Below are positions 1 to 10,200 of a DNA stretch of 64,000 nt, one piece after another (positions within the stretch are counted from its first letter, which is position 1; every line of letters starts with the position of its first letter). Origin of the DNA: Streptomyces coacervatus (GTDB lineage Bacteria > Actinomycetota > Actinomycetes > Streptomycetales > Streptomycetaceae); contig NZ_JARHTP010000003.1 in assembly GCF_029223485.1 (NCBI RefSeq), positions 682,001 through 746,000 on the forward strand, written 5' to 3'. The notes below the pieces were generated by a model. The model did no database searches. It saw nothing but the letters and a program-made list of their open reading frames with translations, and was not told the DNA's origin. Both the position numbers and the translations under genes were made by a program.

Positions 1-714
1 CACGCGGTTCCCATCGGCGTCGACCAGGAGTCCCTGTCCCCCGCCGTCCTCGACCTCTTCGGCACCGACCAGCACCTGCTCGTCCTGGGCGACAACGAAT
101 GCGGCAAGACCAACCTCCTCAAGCTCATCTCCCGCGCGCTCGTGGACCGATACAGCGACGACGAGCTCGTCTTCGGCATCTTCGACCCGCGGCGCGGCCT
201 GCGCGGCGTGATCCCGGAGCCGTACCGCGGCGGCTACGCGCACAACGCGAAACTGTCCGCCGCCCTCGCCACCGGCATCGCGACCGAACTGGAAAAGCGC
301 CTCCCGGAGAGCGCCGACCCCGACGCGGTGAACGACGAACCGGCCTTCACCGGGCCGCGGATCGTGATCCTCATCGACGACTACGACATCCTCACCACCG
401 CCGGACAGCAGCCCCTCGACCCGTTCCTGCCCTACATCTCCTCGGCCCAGGACATCGGACTGCACTTCGTCGTCGCCCGCCGCGTCGCGGGCGCCTCGCG
501 CGCGCTGTACGAGCCGTTCCTGACGACCCTGCGCGAGACCGGCGCCACAGCCCTCGTGATGACCGGGGACCGCACGGAGGGCCAGCTCTTCCCCGGCCTG
601 TACGCCTCTGCGCAGCCGCCCGGACGGGGCACCCTGGTCCGCCGCGGCCGCCGTCACCAGCTGATCCAGACGGCCCTCACAGAGGAGACCGACCCGATGG
701 AGACCCCCGCGTGA
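1..714 (+). CDS. eccC: EccC-type type VII secretion ATPase, C-terminal fragment (5' end outside window)
   Basis: The reading frame is already open at base 1 and runs to a TGA at 712-714, giving the last 237 residues. It has a Walker A-like motif GDNECGKTNLL near residues 30-40 and a hydrophobic Walker B strand IVILIDDYD near residue 122. Both are typical of the last FtsK/SpoIIIE-like ATPase module of EccC, the membrane motor that drives export of WXG100 proteins through type VII secretion. The usual GxxGxGKT is altered (GDNECGKT), as is common in this last module. The next gene starts at a GTG overlapping this stop (GTGA), so they are translationally coupled. A separate EccCb-type protein cannot be excluded because the N-terminus is missing. 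Confidence 0.85.
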   Translation, partial: HAVPIGVDQESLSPAVLDLFGTDQHLLVLGDNECGKTNLLKLISRALVDRYSDDELVFGIFDPRRGLRGVIPEPYRGGYAHNAKLSAALATGIATELEKRLPESADPDAVNDEPAFTGPRIVILIDDYDILTTAGQQPLDPFLPYISSAQDIGLHFVVARRVAGASRALYEPFLTTLRETGATALVMTGDRTEGQLFPGLYASAQPPGRGTLVRRGRRHQLIQTALTEETDPMETPA

Positions 715-2132
715 CCAAGGACGTCATCGCGCTCACCCCGAAGATGCCCGACACCCGTTCGCTCCTGGCCGGCCTACATGCCGGCGGCCCCGAGCTGAGC
801 CTGACCGCCACCGACGACGGCGCGGTCCTGCAGCTGTGCACGACGGGCGGGCGCCCGCTGGTCTCGGTCGAGGCGCCGGTCCTCGTCCATGTCCCCGGCG
901 AAGCCAAACGCCTCCTCGGCCCCCAAGTAACAGCGCCCGAGCTGCCGTTCTGGTGGACCGAGACCCGCGCCTCCACGGCCGTACCCGAGGCGGAGCACCT
1001 AGCGGGATCCGTGTGCGGCCGCCTGACGATGCTGCTCGGCGGAACCAGCTGGCCACCCGGCGCCGCACACACGGTGCATGTCCCGGTCCCGGACGACTCG
1101 ACGGACGAGCAGCCGCAGACACCCCCCTCGGCGCTCCCCATCGTCGACGTACTGACCGAATCGACCGCGGTCGTCCTGGCCGACCGCCCACTCGCCCCTC
1201 TCACCGCCTGGCTCACGGACATCCTGCGCACCACCGCACAGACGAACCGTGCCCTCCACCTCGTCACACCGCCCCACGTCCGCCTCACCCTGCCGCTGCG
1301 CACCGCACTGGGCGGCGCGCCCAACCGCTGGGTCATCCAGGCCCCTGCGGGCGGCTACTACGACGGCCTCTCCGGCGTACAACTCACTTGGCAGAATGGC
1401 ACGTTCGCGCCGACCGACACCACCGTCGCCGACGCCTTCACGGCAGCGAGCACACCCCCCGAGCAACGGCAACTCACGGTTTCGTTCCGCACGGTGCACG
1501 CGCCCGACCCCGACCTCGTACTCGGCCGCGCCCTCGAAGCAGCCTGGCACCACCTCACCGGCGCGGCACCCACCGGCTGGGGCACCGCAGAACCCGTCAA
1601 CCTCCCCTGGTCCCCACGCCAGTTGACCGACCTCGCCCGCGACCGGGCCCCCGCCCCCACCCACCTCATCGCGATCGGCAACCCCGCCCACCCCGCCATC
1701 GCCACCCACCGCATCACTCGCACCACGGCAGGCGTGGCCGAGGACACGACCCTCACGCTCGGCTACGCCACACCCACCGAAGTCCCCCTAAACACCCTGG
1801 AATCCCTCGCCGCCACGCTCGTCGGCTCCCACGGCCTGACGACGATGCTCACCACCCTCCGCAACGGCCGCACCGACCTCACCCTGCCCGCACACCTGGA
1901 AGCGCCACCCCTCCCGGTCTCCTTCACCCTCGGCCCGCGCGACGTGCGCGCCGTGGGGCTTACTCACGCGCGCCGCCCACCCCTCGCTACGAAACCGCGG
2001 CAGCTCGGCTCGCCCAGCTATCCGGCGCTCCACTACCTGCTTGGCGACGGAACCGATGCCGGGGCCTGGACGGCGCTTCAGAGCCTTACCAGCCATCTCA
2101 AGAACAGCCCGGGGGCCGCCAGTTCGGCGTAG
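711..2132 (+). CDS. DUF6177 family protein, type VII secretion locus
   Basis: A 473-residue protein beginning at a GTG that overlaps the eccC stop codon by four bases; longer upstream starts in this frame would run through eccC. It resembles the DUF6177 proteins found next to ESX/type VII genes in Streptomyces. It has no signal peptide or obvious transmembrane segment. The C-terminal motif GDGTDAGAWTALQSL fits the usual end of the family as I recall it. The role is unknown; operon position suggests an accessory of the secretion machine. The frame ends at TAG (2130-2132), but the same frame continues with coding-like sequence to 2276, listed separately. Confidence 0.7.
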   Translation: MTKDVIALTPKMPDTRSLLAGLHAGGPELSLTATDDGAVLQLCTTGGRPLVSVEAPVLVHVPGEAKRLLGPQVTAPELPFWWTETRASTAVPEAEHLAGSVCGRLTMLLGGTSWPPGAAHTVHVPVPDDSTDEQPQTPPSALPIVDVLTESTAVVLADRPLAPLTAWLTDILRTTAQTNRALHLVTPPHVRLTLPLRTALGGAPNRWVIQAPAGGYYDGLSGVQLTWQNGTFAPTDTTVADAFTAASTPPEQRQLTVSFRTVHAPDPDLVLGRALEAAWHHLTGAAPTGWGTAEPVNLPWSPRQLTDLARDRAPAPTHLIAIGNPAHPAIATHRITRTTAGVAEDTTLTLGYATPTEVPLNTLESLAATLVGSHGLTTMLTTLRNGRTDLTLPAHLEAPPLPVSFTLGPRDVRAVGLTHARRPPLATKPRQLGSPSYPALHYLLGDGTDAGAWTALQSLTSHLKNSPGAASSA

Positions 2133-2276
2133 CAGCCGAACTGGCAGGGTCTTGGATGTCTTCAGACCGGCCAGAAGGCCCAATACAAGGGGATGCAGAA
2201 GCGGAACAGGCAGAACCAGCAGGCGCTGCAGAAGTGCGCGAACGACCCCACGTGCACGAGCTTGCCCATCCCGTAA
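2133..2276 (+). pseudogene. In-frame coding-like extension after the DUF6177 amber stop
   Basis: Directly after the TAG of the DUF6177 gene the same frame stays open for 47 codons, to a TAA at 2274-2276. Most third positions are G or C, as in real genes here. The peptide is rich in Gln, Asn and Lys, has three cysteines and ends in CANDPTCTSLPIP, quite unlike the preceding protein. It looks like the C-terminal remnant of another, perhaps secreted, protein joined by deletion. A readthrough extension is the less likely alternative. No start codon with a ribosome site was seen for it. Confidence 0.4.
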
Positions 2277-2382
2277 CCAGAGGACGTGCTACTCACCCGC
2301 GTCTGCAGAACTGGCGTTCGTTCGACCCGAACAGTCCGTCACAATCGCGCCACACCGCCCACCCGTCACGTGCCGCACGTCC

Positions 2383-2913
2383 ATGATCGCCCGCATGAAC
2401 AGAACCCTCGGCGCCGCCGCGCTCGCCGCCACCCTCCTCACGGGACTCACCGCATGCAGCAACGGCACGTCCAACAGCGGCTCGGGCTCGTCGCAGAAAC
2501 CCAGTGCCACCGCGAGTAAGCCGCTCACCGCCAACGCTGCGTTTGCGTCCGTCTCCGGCAAGGTCAGTTCCGCAAAGCTGTCCGGCACGGTCACGGCCGA
2601 GAACGACCCGAATCACCTCCTCGGTCGGCCGAACCAGTACACGTCGAAGGTCACCTTCACGGACAGCAGGATCAAGGCGGCCGACGTGGCTGGCACGGAG
2701 AAGGGCGACATCGAACGCGGCGGCGCCATCGAGGTGTTCGGCAGTCCGGCCGATGCGGCAGCCCGCGCCAAGTACATTCAGGCCGTCACCAAATCCATGC
2801 CCGCGCTCACCGAGTACGACTACGTCCACGGGACGGTCGTCATCCGCGTCTCGCACTACCTGACGCCCGGGCAGGCCGCCTCGTACAAGACCGCAGCCGC
2901 ACACCTCTCTTAA
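2383..2913 (+). CDS. Small secreted lipoprotein, unknown function
   Basis: A 176-residue protein (172 if the second ATG at 2395 is used). It opens with a basic residue, a hydrophobic stretch and the lipobox LTAC, giving a lipid-anchored cysteine near residue 24. A Ser/Gly/Thr-rich linker follows, then a globular domain of about 120 residues. This is an exported, membrane-anchored protein on the cell surface. I do not recognise the domain. It follows the type VII genes but has its own leader. Its TAA overlaps the stop of the convergent MerR remnant by two bases. Neither start has a clear ribosome site. Confidence 0.75.
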   Translation: MIARMNRTLGAAALAATLLTGLTACSNGTSNSGSGSSQKPSATASKPLTANAAFASVSGKVSSAKLSGTVTAENDPNHLLGRPNQYTSKVTFTDSRIKAADVAGTEKGDIERGGAIEVFGSPADAAARAKYIQAVTKSMPALTEYDYVHGTVVIRVSHYLTPGQAASYKTAAAHLS

Positions 2914-3107
2914 AGCAGTTTCCGGACCAGATCAGTGTCTGTGCCGGACCAGCTGGCCAGCACCAGCCGGATGTCCGCCAAAGGCATCCCGGCCCGGCGC
3001 AAGCGGGCCAGCAGCCGGGCCTCTTCGAGCTGCTCGGGTTCGTACCAGCGGTAACTGCTCACCGGATCCACCCAGGCGGGGACCAGCACACCGGCACACT
3101 TCCTCAT
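2910..3107 (-). pseudogene. MerR-family regulator remnant
   Basis: The 65 codons contain the second half of a MerR DNA-binding domain: a VDPVSSYRWYEPEQLEEARL-like segment followed by LRRAGMPLADIRLVL, typical of TipA/BltR-like MerR regulators. The first helix-turn-helix is missing and the frame stops soon after the DNA-binding domain, without an effector domain. Truncation at both ends and the location between a lipoprotein gene and an immunity-like gene suggest decay. It is probably not expressed as a functional regulator. Confidence 0.6.
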
Positions 3108-3114
3108 CCAGCAT

Positions 3115-3732
3115 TTACGAGAAGTCGCCAGAGGCGACTTCCGCGAATGAGCACCACGACTGAATCTCGGCCTTCATTTGAACGGGAGTGTATATCGCCG
3201 ATTCACCGGCTCGAACCCAGCGGTCCCATACTCCACCTTTTTGAATAAACTCTGACGAATAATTCGTTTCCAGATTTTCATCCAAAACAAGCAATGCACC
3301 CAATGCCCACGGCTGGTCGGCACGTAGATCAAGCTGCCCAAGATACCGATCCAAATAACGAGCAAGGGTATTCGCATCGACCCTGGCACCGAATCTCGCA
3401 AGGGCAAAACAGTACCCCTTGCCGGCATGGCGATCACTTCGCTCAATCAGCAGCCTTGAGATCTCTTCGCGCAACTCTAGCCGCAGGCCGAAGCCCGCGA
3501 GCCAAGCCCCTGTGAGCCGTTCCCTCCAGTCGCCGCTGAAGAGCTCGCTCAACTCGTCGTGAGTGATCTCATGTGAATCTGCTGCCAGTTGTTCGCCGAA
3601 CACCTGAAGCTCACCCTGGGGCAAGTGCATGAAGTTGCCACCGAGAAGCCGTTTATACCTCCGACCAGCCAGGGCGTACCTCCCGAACACGTCGGTTCGC
3701 CCTGGCTTGGCCGCACCACCTTCAGCACTCAT
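3115..3732 (-). CDS. DUF6000-like protein, likely immunity protein for the adjacent RHS toxin
   Basis: A 205-residue cytoplasmic protein without signal peptide. I chose the ATG at 3732 because a GAGG lies seven bases upstream; an in-frame TTG at 3750 is less likely. Features that recall DUF6000 are LLGGNF near the start, GDWRERLTGAWL in the middle and GYCFALARFG followed by RYLDRYL. It sits directly downstream of, and co-oriented with, the toxin-bearing 3' end of the giant RHS gene (58 bp gap). This is the standard place for an immunity gene in polymorphic toxin systems. The immunity role is inferred from position; the family match is from memory of motifs. Confidence 0.65.
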   Translation of the reverse strand: MSAEGGAAKPGRTDVFGRYALAGRRYKRLLGGNFMHLPQGELQVFGEQLAADSHEITHDELSELFSGDWRERLTGAWLAGFGLRLELREEISRLLIERSDRHAGKGYCFALARFGARVDANTLARYLDRYLGQLDLRADQPWALGALLVLDENLETNYSSEFIQKGGVWDRWVRAGESAIYTPVQMKAEIQSWCSFAEVASGDFS

Positions 3733-3790
3733 GCGTAAGCCTCGATCCAATCGAACTGATCCATCGCGCCCCTATCCATGAAGCAGCATC

Positions 3791-4240
3791 TCACGGGCGG
3801 GAGAATGGACCTCCGTTGCAGCTCACTTCGCATCCATCTACGGTTCCCCACACTTGGATTTCAAGTTCATCGAGACCGCGATCTCCAGCGACGATCATAC
3901 GATCTGGCGCGATTGAAGAGAACGGTACGCGCAAGACCAGATTTGGTCGAGAGCCATATCCGCTATCCTTCGAGAATTCTTGAGCGGTCTCCAGGTCGGG
4001 AGACCAGGAAGTCATTTCACTTTCTGTGTCGTCACCACTATGCGCAACAGGATCTCCATGCCCCCCGCGTGGGACTGCGCTTCCTGCCGCCGCATCGTCG
4101 TAATTCCAGTGGTCATGAGTGACGCCTCGGTACAGATAGACCCCATCCGTACCTGTCAATTCCTGAGCGCTATGCACGACATCAGAAGGAGTGGGGTTAT
4201 CCGACCCCAAGCCTGACGTGTCAAAGTCCGGGCAATTGGT
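3791..4240 (-). other. Toxin tip of the RHS protein: ADP-ribosyltransferase-like domain
   Basis: The last 149 residues carry an arrangement that fits the R-S-E class of ADP-ribosyltransferases: Arg2743 in LYRGV, a Thr-Ser-Trp-Ser at 2782-2785, and a final Glu-Leu-Glu at 2830-2832 (ExE). Such enzymes transfer ADP-ribose from NAD to a target protein or nucleic acid; the target cannot be told from sequence. The assignment rests on motif order and spacing only. Two late cysteines (2842, 2846) could form a disulfide. Confidence 0.55.
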
Positions 4241-7200
4241 GTTATGCACCAAGATCGGGACGCCGCCCGCCACAACGTAGTACGTGTGGAGTTGCTGGAC
4301 GGTGAGGTTCCAGCGGTTTGCCGCGCCGATTGTGGGCTGCGTGGTGACGACGTAGGCGTGGTCGTTGGTGGCGGTGTTGAGGGCGTCGCCGTGGTGGAGT
4401 TTGCCGGCGGCGACCCAGGTGTGGGTGGTGTCGTTCCAGAACGGATGGTTGGCGGTGGTGTGGAGGGTGGCGGTGCCGCCGTCCTCGGTGCGGATGGTGA
4501 GGTCGAGCAGGTCGTGGTCGTGGTTGATCCACACGTGCTGGACGGTGCGGGCGCCTTGGTGCTTGCCGGTCTTGGGGTTGGCGGCTTCGACCTTGTCACC
4601 GGTCTTGATCTTGCTGATCGGTTTGGTCTTGCCCTTGTCCATCAAGACAGGGGTGTTGGGGGAGAAGCTGCAGCGGCTTGGTTCTTTCGCCTCGCTCGTC
4701 GGCTTTGTGCCTGAATTGCCGGTCTCGGGTTCGCTCGCTTTGGCCGCCTCGGCGTCAGCTTCCTTGGCGTGCTCCTGAGCGTTGGCGCGCTTCGCTGCGA
4801 CGATGTCGGCCTCGTCTGCGGCAGCTTCGTTGATGGAGTCGGATGCGGCTGCCGCGTTGCCTTCAGCAGCCCCCTCGCCCGCGCCTTCGAGGTCTCTCGC
4901 CGCGCCACCGCCGACTGCTCCGACGCCGTCTTCTAGACCGCCGCCGGAGACGACGCCGCCAGCCACCTGGCAGGCCTGGTCGTGAGCCGCTCCGCCCCCG
5001 CCGATCCAGAACTCGCACTTGGCGACGTCCCAGAGGGGCTCGATGACGAGCTTGACGGCAATCTTGACAACGATTTTGGCGGGGTCGTGCTTGTAGTTGA
5101 CCGTCGGTCCGCATTCTCCGAATCGACTGCAAGCGTAAGGATTTCCTGGGGTGGTGGAACTGCTGCCACTCCCACTACCGCTGCTCGTGGTGGCGCCGCT
5201 GGAGTCGTCGGTGCCGCTGCTGCCCGACTTCTTCGTGTGGGGTCCGGCGAGCACGTCCCCGGGCAAGAACAGGCCGCTGGGGTCGGACTTGGTGGACGGG
5301 TTGTCGCCGGCGTAGGTGTAGCCGCCCATCTGGTTGGGGTCGCCGGCCTCAAAGACGGGGTCGGGGGTGAGGAAGCGGCCCTGGGCGGGGTCGTAGTTGC
5401 GGGCGCCCAGTAGGTCCAGGCCGGTGGTGGCGTCGGTGGGCTGGCCGAGGTAGCCGTGGTTTTCGTCGGCGGAGACCCACGAAGTGGGCTTGGTGCCCCG
5501 GGAGTTGCCGTAGGGGTCGTAATAGCGGCGGGTGACCGCCAGGGTGCTGGCGTCGATGGCGGTGGTGGCGGTGCCCTGGGCGTTGGCGACCTGATAGCTG
5601 ACCGTGCCGGTGCTGGAGCGGGTGACGGTGGTGCCGTCCGGGCCGGTGATGTTGCGCAGGCCGGTCCAGGTCTTCGCGGAGACGTTCAGGGTGATCTGTT
5701 CCGTGCCGCCGAACAGATACAGGATGCGGGTTTTGTCGGTGCCGTCGACGCTGCTGGTCTGCTCCAGCAGGCTGCCGTCCGCGGCGTAGAGGTACTTGCT
5801 GGTGTTGGTGTGCGTGCCCGATCCGGTGGCAACGGTGGCGGTGCGGCCCTCGGCGTCGTAGGTGAAGGTCTGGGTCTGTCCGGACGGCAGGGCTCCGGTG
5901 CCGGCGGTGGTCCAGGTCTGACCGGCGCTGCCGCAGGTGGCGAGGGTGAGCTGGGTGCGGATGGTGGCGCTGGCGCCCGGGTCGGTCACGCACATCGCGC
6001 TGTTGGCGTTGCTGACCAGGGTGCCGGTGCTGGTCGCCTTCCACTTCTGGGTGGCGTCGCTGTTGCAGGTGTCGATCACCAGGAGGGTGCCGGCGGTGGT
6101 GGCGTTGCCGGTGGTGTCCAGGCACATGGTGCCGAGGACCTTGACGGTGCCGTCGGTGCCGATCGTCCAGTTCTGGGCGGCGGAGGCGTTGCAGGTGTAG
6201 GTGCGGACCACTGCGCCCGGGGTGGTCGAGGCGCCTGCGTCGTCGATGCAGAGCTTGCCGCCGCCGGAGAGGGTGAAGCCGGTGGTGACCGGGCCTGTGG
6301 TGGTGGTCTTCCGGCTGATGGTGTCGCCAGCGTTCTTGTTGCTGTACGCCGGGTCGGTGTAAGTGGGCGTCCAAGTGGCGGTGCCCGTGGTCGGGTTGTT
6401 GCTGGTCGTGGTGCCGGCCTGGTCGGGCAGGGTCGCGGTGGTGGTGCCGTCGGTGCCGGTGTAGGCGGTGGTCTGCGTGGTGTTGTTGGCTGCGGTGCCG
6501 GTGGTGTCGTGGTTGACCATGCCGGTGCGGTCGCCGAGCAGGTTGTAGGTGTAGGTCTGCCAGTACGGCGCCGGGCCGCCAACCGTGGTGGTCGTGACGG
6601 GGGACGTGGTGGTGGTCTGTACGGAGCTGGTGTTGCAGCCGCCGACGCTTCCGACCGGGGCGCTGGTGGAGTTGGTGATGCCCGCGGTGTCCGTCCAGGC
6701 AGCTGTCAGGCGCTGGAAGGAGTCGTAGGTGAAGCACTGCGTGTCGTGGGTGGTGTTGTCCTGCAGGTCGTCGATCGCGGTGATCTCGCCGGCCTGGTTG
6801 TAACGGTAGTTGGCCACGTCCAGGGCGGTCGTGGACGTCTGCAGCATGCTCGACGTCTGTGTGACCCGGCCGGTCGTGGCGTCGTACTGGGCGAAGGTCG
6901 CCAGTTCCTTGCCGGTGGGGCCGTAGTTGGTCTGCAGGACTCGACCGAAGGGATCATGGACGGTGGTGTCCACGTAGGAGGGGGTGTTGGACGAGCTGAT
7001 GAAGCCGCCGATGCCGTCGATGTTTCCTTGCTGGGTGTAGCCGTAGTCGACGTCCTCAGTGGGCAGGTTGCCGTCGGCGTGGTAGTGGACCGTGGACAGC
7101 AGGCCGACGCCGGGCGTGTACGTGGCCGTGCTGGTGTAGGTGACAGTGCCGCTGCTGGGTGCGGTGGACTGGCCGGCCGCGGCGAAGCCGTCCCCGGCCG

Positions 7201-10200
7201 GCACGGTCAGGGTGCTACCGGTCGGCTGGTAAGCCGTGTTGTAGCCGGTGACCGCCTGGGTGTACGCCGATCCGGACGTCCCGCCGACGTACCGGGTGGA
7301 CGAGGTCGGATAGCCCTTCGCGAGCGTGTCGTACGTCCAGGAGGCGAGCTCCTTGGCGGGGTCGGGGGTGGCCGACCACGCGCTGTTGTATTCGGCAGTA
7401 CGGCGGTTGTCCCAGTCGTAGGCGTAGGACAAAACCTGGCCGCGCGCGTCGGTGGTCTGCAGCAGGTTGCCGACGACGTCGTACTTGTCGTAGCTGGTGG
7501 TGCCGGTGTTCGGGTCGGTCTGGGAGGTCTTCTGGCCCAGGAGGTTGTAGTGGTAGTTCCAGGTGTTGCCGGCGTTGTCCTTGATCGTGTCGACCTTGCC
7601 GGCGGGGGTGTAGGTGTACGCGGTGGTGGCGTTGGCCGCGGGGACCGCGTTCACTGTGCCCTGCCGCCACAGCACGGTGCTGCTATCGCTGGCGACGACG
7701 ACCACGGTGGAGTCGTTGCGGACGCGGAACGTGGAGCCGGTGGTGGCGGTCAGGCCGGTGGTCCACTTCGCCGTTCCGGCGGCGGTGTAGACGACCAGGT
7801 TGCCGTCGGTGCCGAACTGGGCGTAGGCGCCGGGGTTTCCGCTGGTGGCACTGGACCAGATGGTCTTGCCGGTGGCCAGCGCGGTAAGCACCAGGTTGCC
7901 ATCGGCCTGCATGGTCAGGCGCACGCTGTCGGACATGAGCGACGTACCGGACGGGATGACCGCGCCGCCATGCAGGATGACCGTGCTGCCGGTGTTCTTC
8001 ACCACCTTGCTGGTCGTCTGCCCGAGGGCGTTGGTGTACGTCGCGGTGGAGCGGCCGCCGGCCGGGGCGGTGGTGTCGGTCTCGTCGGCGCCGGGGTAAC
8101 TGGTGGTCGTGTGCCACTGCTGGACGGCCTGATGCCACAACGTGCTGGTGACCGCGCGGCCCTCGCCGTCGTACGCAGTGGTGGTCTCCGACGGGATCTG
8201 GTTCTCGTTCGCCGCGTAAAGGGTGGTGGAGGGGAAGTTGTTCGGCTCGGAGTACGGGGCGAACGAGGCGGTCTGCCAGCCGTGGGAGTCGTAGAAGGTG
8301 TCGGAGATGATCCGGCCGGAGTTGCTGTCGCCATCGGCCGTGGCCTGCGTCTGACGCGGCTGCAGCATCCCGTCGTAGATGGTGATCGAGGAGGCGTACG
8401 TGCCGTCATCGCGCAGCGTCTTGGTGGTCACCGCGGAGGGGTCGCCGGGTGAGGTGATGGTGCCGCCGGGGGAGGCGACCGCGCCGGGGTTGATCGAGTA
8501 GGTGAACGTCTTGTCGGCGCTCTGGCCCGAGGCCTGGTCGCGGCCCGGCAGCCAGACGGCCGTGCGCCGCCCGAGTGCGTCGTAGGTGATGTCGGTCTTG
8601 CGGTTGTTGGCGTCGACGTTCTCGGTGGGCAGACCGCGCAGGGCGTCGAGGGTCGAGGTGACCTTCCAGCTCTGGGAGTTGGTGGTCGTGATGCTGGTCG
8701 GGTTGGTGTTGCCGCCCAGGAGAGACCACGAGGGGCTGAACGCGGTGTGCGTGTTCTGGCCGGTGGCGTCGAGGGTGTCGGTGACCCGGCCAGCGCCGTC
8801 GTACTTCATCGTCGAGCTGGTCTGCCAGTTCTCGCTGGTGCCGGTGTAGTCGGTGGCGGTGCGCACGGCGCTGACCTGGCCCACGGCACTACTGCCGGTC
8901 TGGTCGAGCTGTCCGAAGGTGCCCAGGTTGGTGAGGGTGCCGTCGCCGTCGTAGTAGATCTTCTTGTCCGCCAGCAGTGTGCCGGCGGAGGGCGCGGTAC
9001 CGCAGGGCCCGCTGACGGAGGTGACCTGGTCCGGGTAGGCGAGGGTCATCGTGTTGTCGGACGACCGCGCCGCGTAGGTCGTGGTGGAGCACTTCTCCTG
9101 CGCGGCCACGCTCACGTCCCCGTGCGCGTCGACGGTCGAGACCCGGCCCTGACTGTCGTAGGCGGTGTCGGTCCGGGTGTGACGCCACGTCCCGTCCGCG
9201 AGCAGGTCGTACCCGTGCGACTGGGTGGACTTGGCGCGGTAGGCGGTGAGGTCAGGCAGGGTGGACAGGGTCGGCTTGGTCTGGCCGGGGTTGTCGTCCT
9301 GGGTCCAGTCCGTCCACGGCGTCTGGGCCGCGTGCGCGGTGGTGGTGTAGGTGAACGGACCGTTGACGGTCTCGGCGTCGATGGAGCCACCCGCCGCCGT
9401 GTACGTGTCGCTCTCCAGAGCCGTACCTGCGAGCTGGTTGACGTCGGTGACGTTCTGGACCGTGGTGCCGCCAACCTTGGCGTCGACGCTGATCGAGCGG
9501 CGGGTGCCGTCGGCCTTGTAGTCGCCGTCCATGCCCTGCAGGTAGGTGGTGGTCTTCTGGGTCACCGGCTCGGGGGCCTGCCCGGTCTGCACGGTGACGG
9601 TGCGGAAGCCACGGAACTGGTCCCAGGTGCGGTACTGGTCGTCCGTCTGCGCCGAGTCGTCCCGGTGCCAGGCGGCTCCGGAGTAGCTGTAGGTGGAGAC
9701 CTGTATCTCCGAACCAGCAGGGATGTTCTGGGAGTTCGGCTTGTACTGGGAGGCGATCGTCAGGTCGGATGCCGTGACCGTGTGCACGGTGGTCTTGTTG
9801 AACCAGTCCGCGATCGGCTTCGAAGCGCCCGGCACCGTCCAGTACACCGGGTAACAGGAGTTGGTGTTGGAGTCCGCGGCCGAGATAGACAGCGTCTTGT
9901 TCGCGCACGGGTTGAGGTTGTAGTCGACGGCGATGGACTCGCCGGTCTCGGTCTGGATCGACGAGATCCTCGGCCGGTACAGCGGCGGCGCTGACGGTGA
10001 GGCGTCGTTGACCCGGTTGTCGATCTCGGTGCCGGTGAAGGCGACCTCGTTCAGCTTGATGTCGCTGTTGCCGTTGCCGTAGGTGTCCTTGCCGGTGTGC
10101 TGGATCGACTGCAGCCACATCACGGCCTGCAGGGAACCCGCGTCCTTGGGGTCCACGGTCGTGCCGGTGACCGGGTCCACCGTGCCGCCGGCGTCCGAGT

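Noticed and set aside
5905..8005. Possible CRISPR-like or tandem DNA repeats in the RHS gene
   Set aside because: The repetition is at the protein level (YD repeats and lectin strands), with no regular direct DNA repeats or spacers.
5456..8452. Plus-strand open frame of about 1000 codons opposite the RHS gene
   Set aside because: Gly/Val/Arg-rich shadow of the antisense strand of a high-GC repeat gene; no motif or ribosome site, and the minus-strand protein is clearly real.
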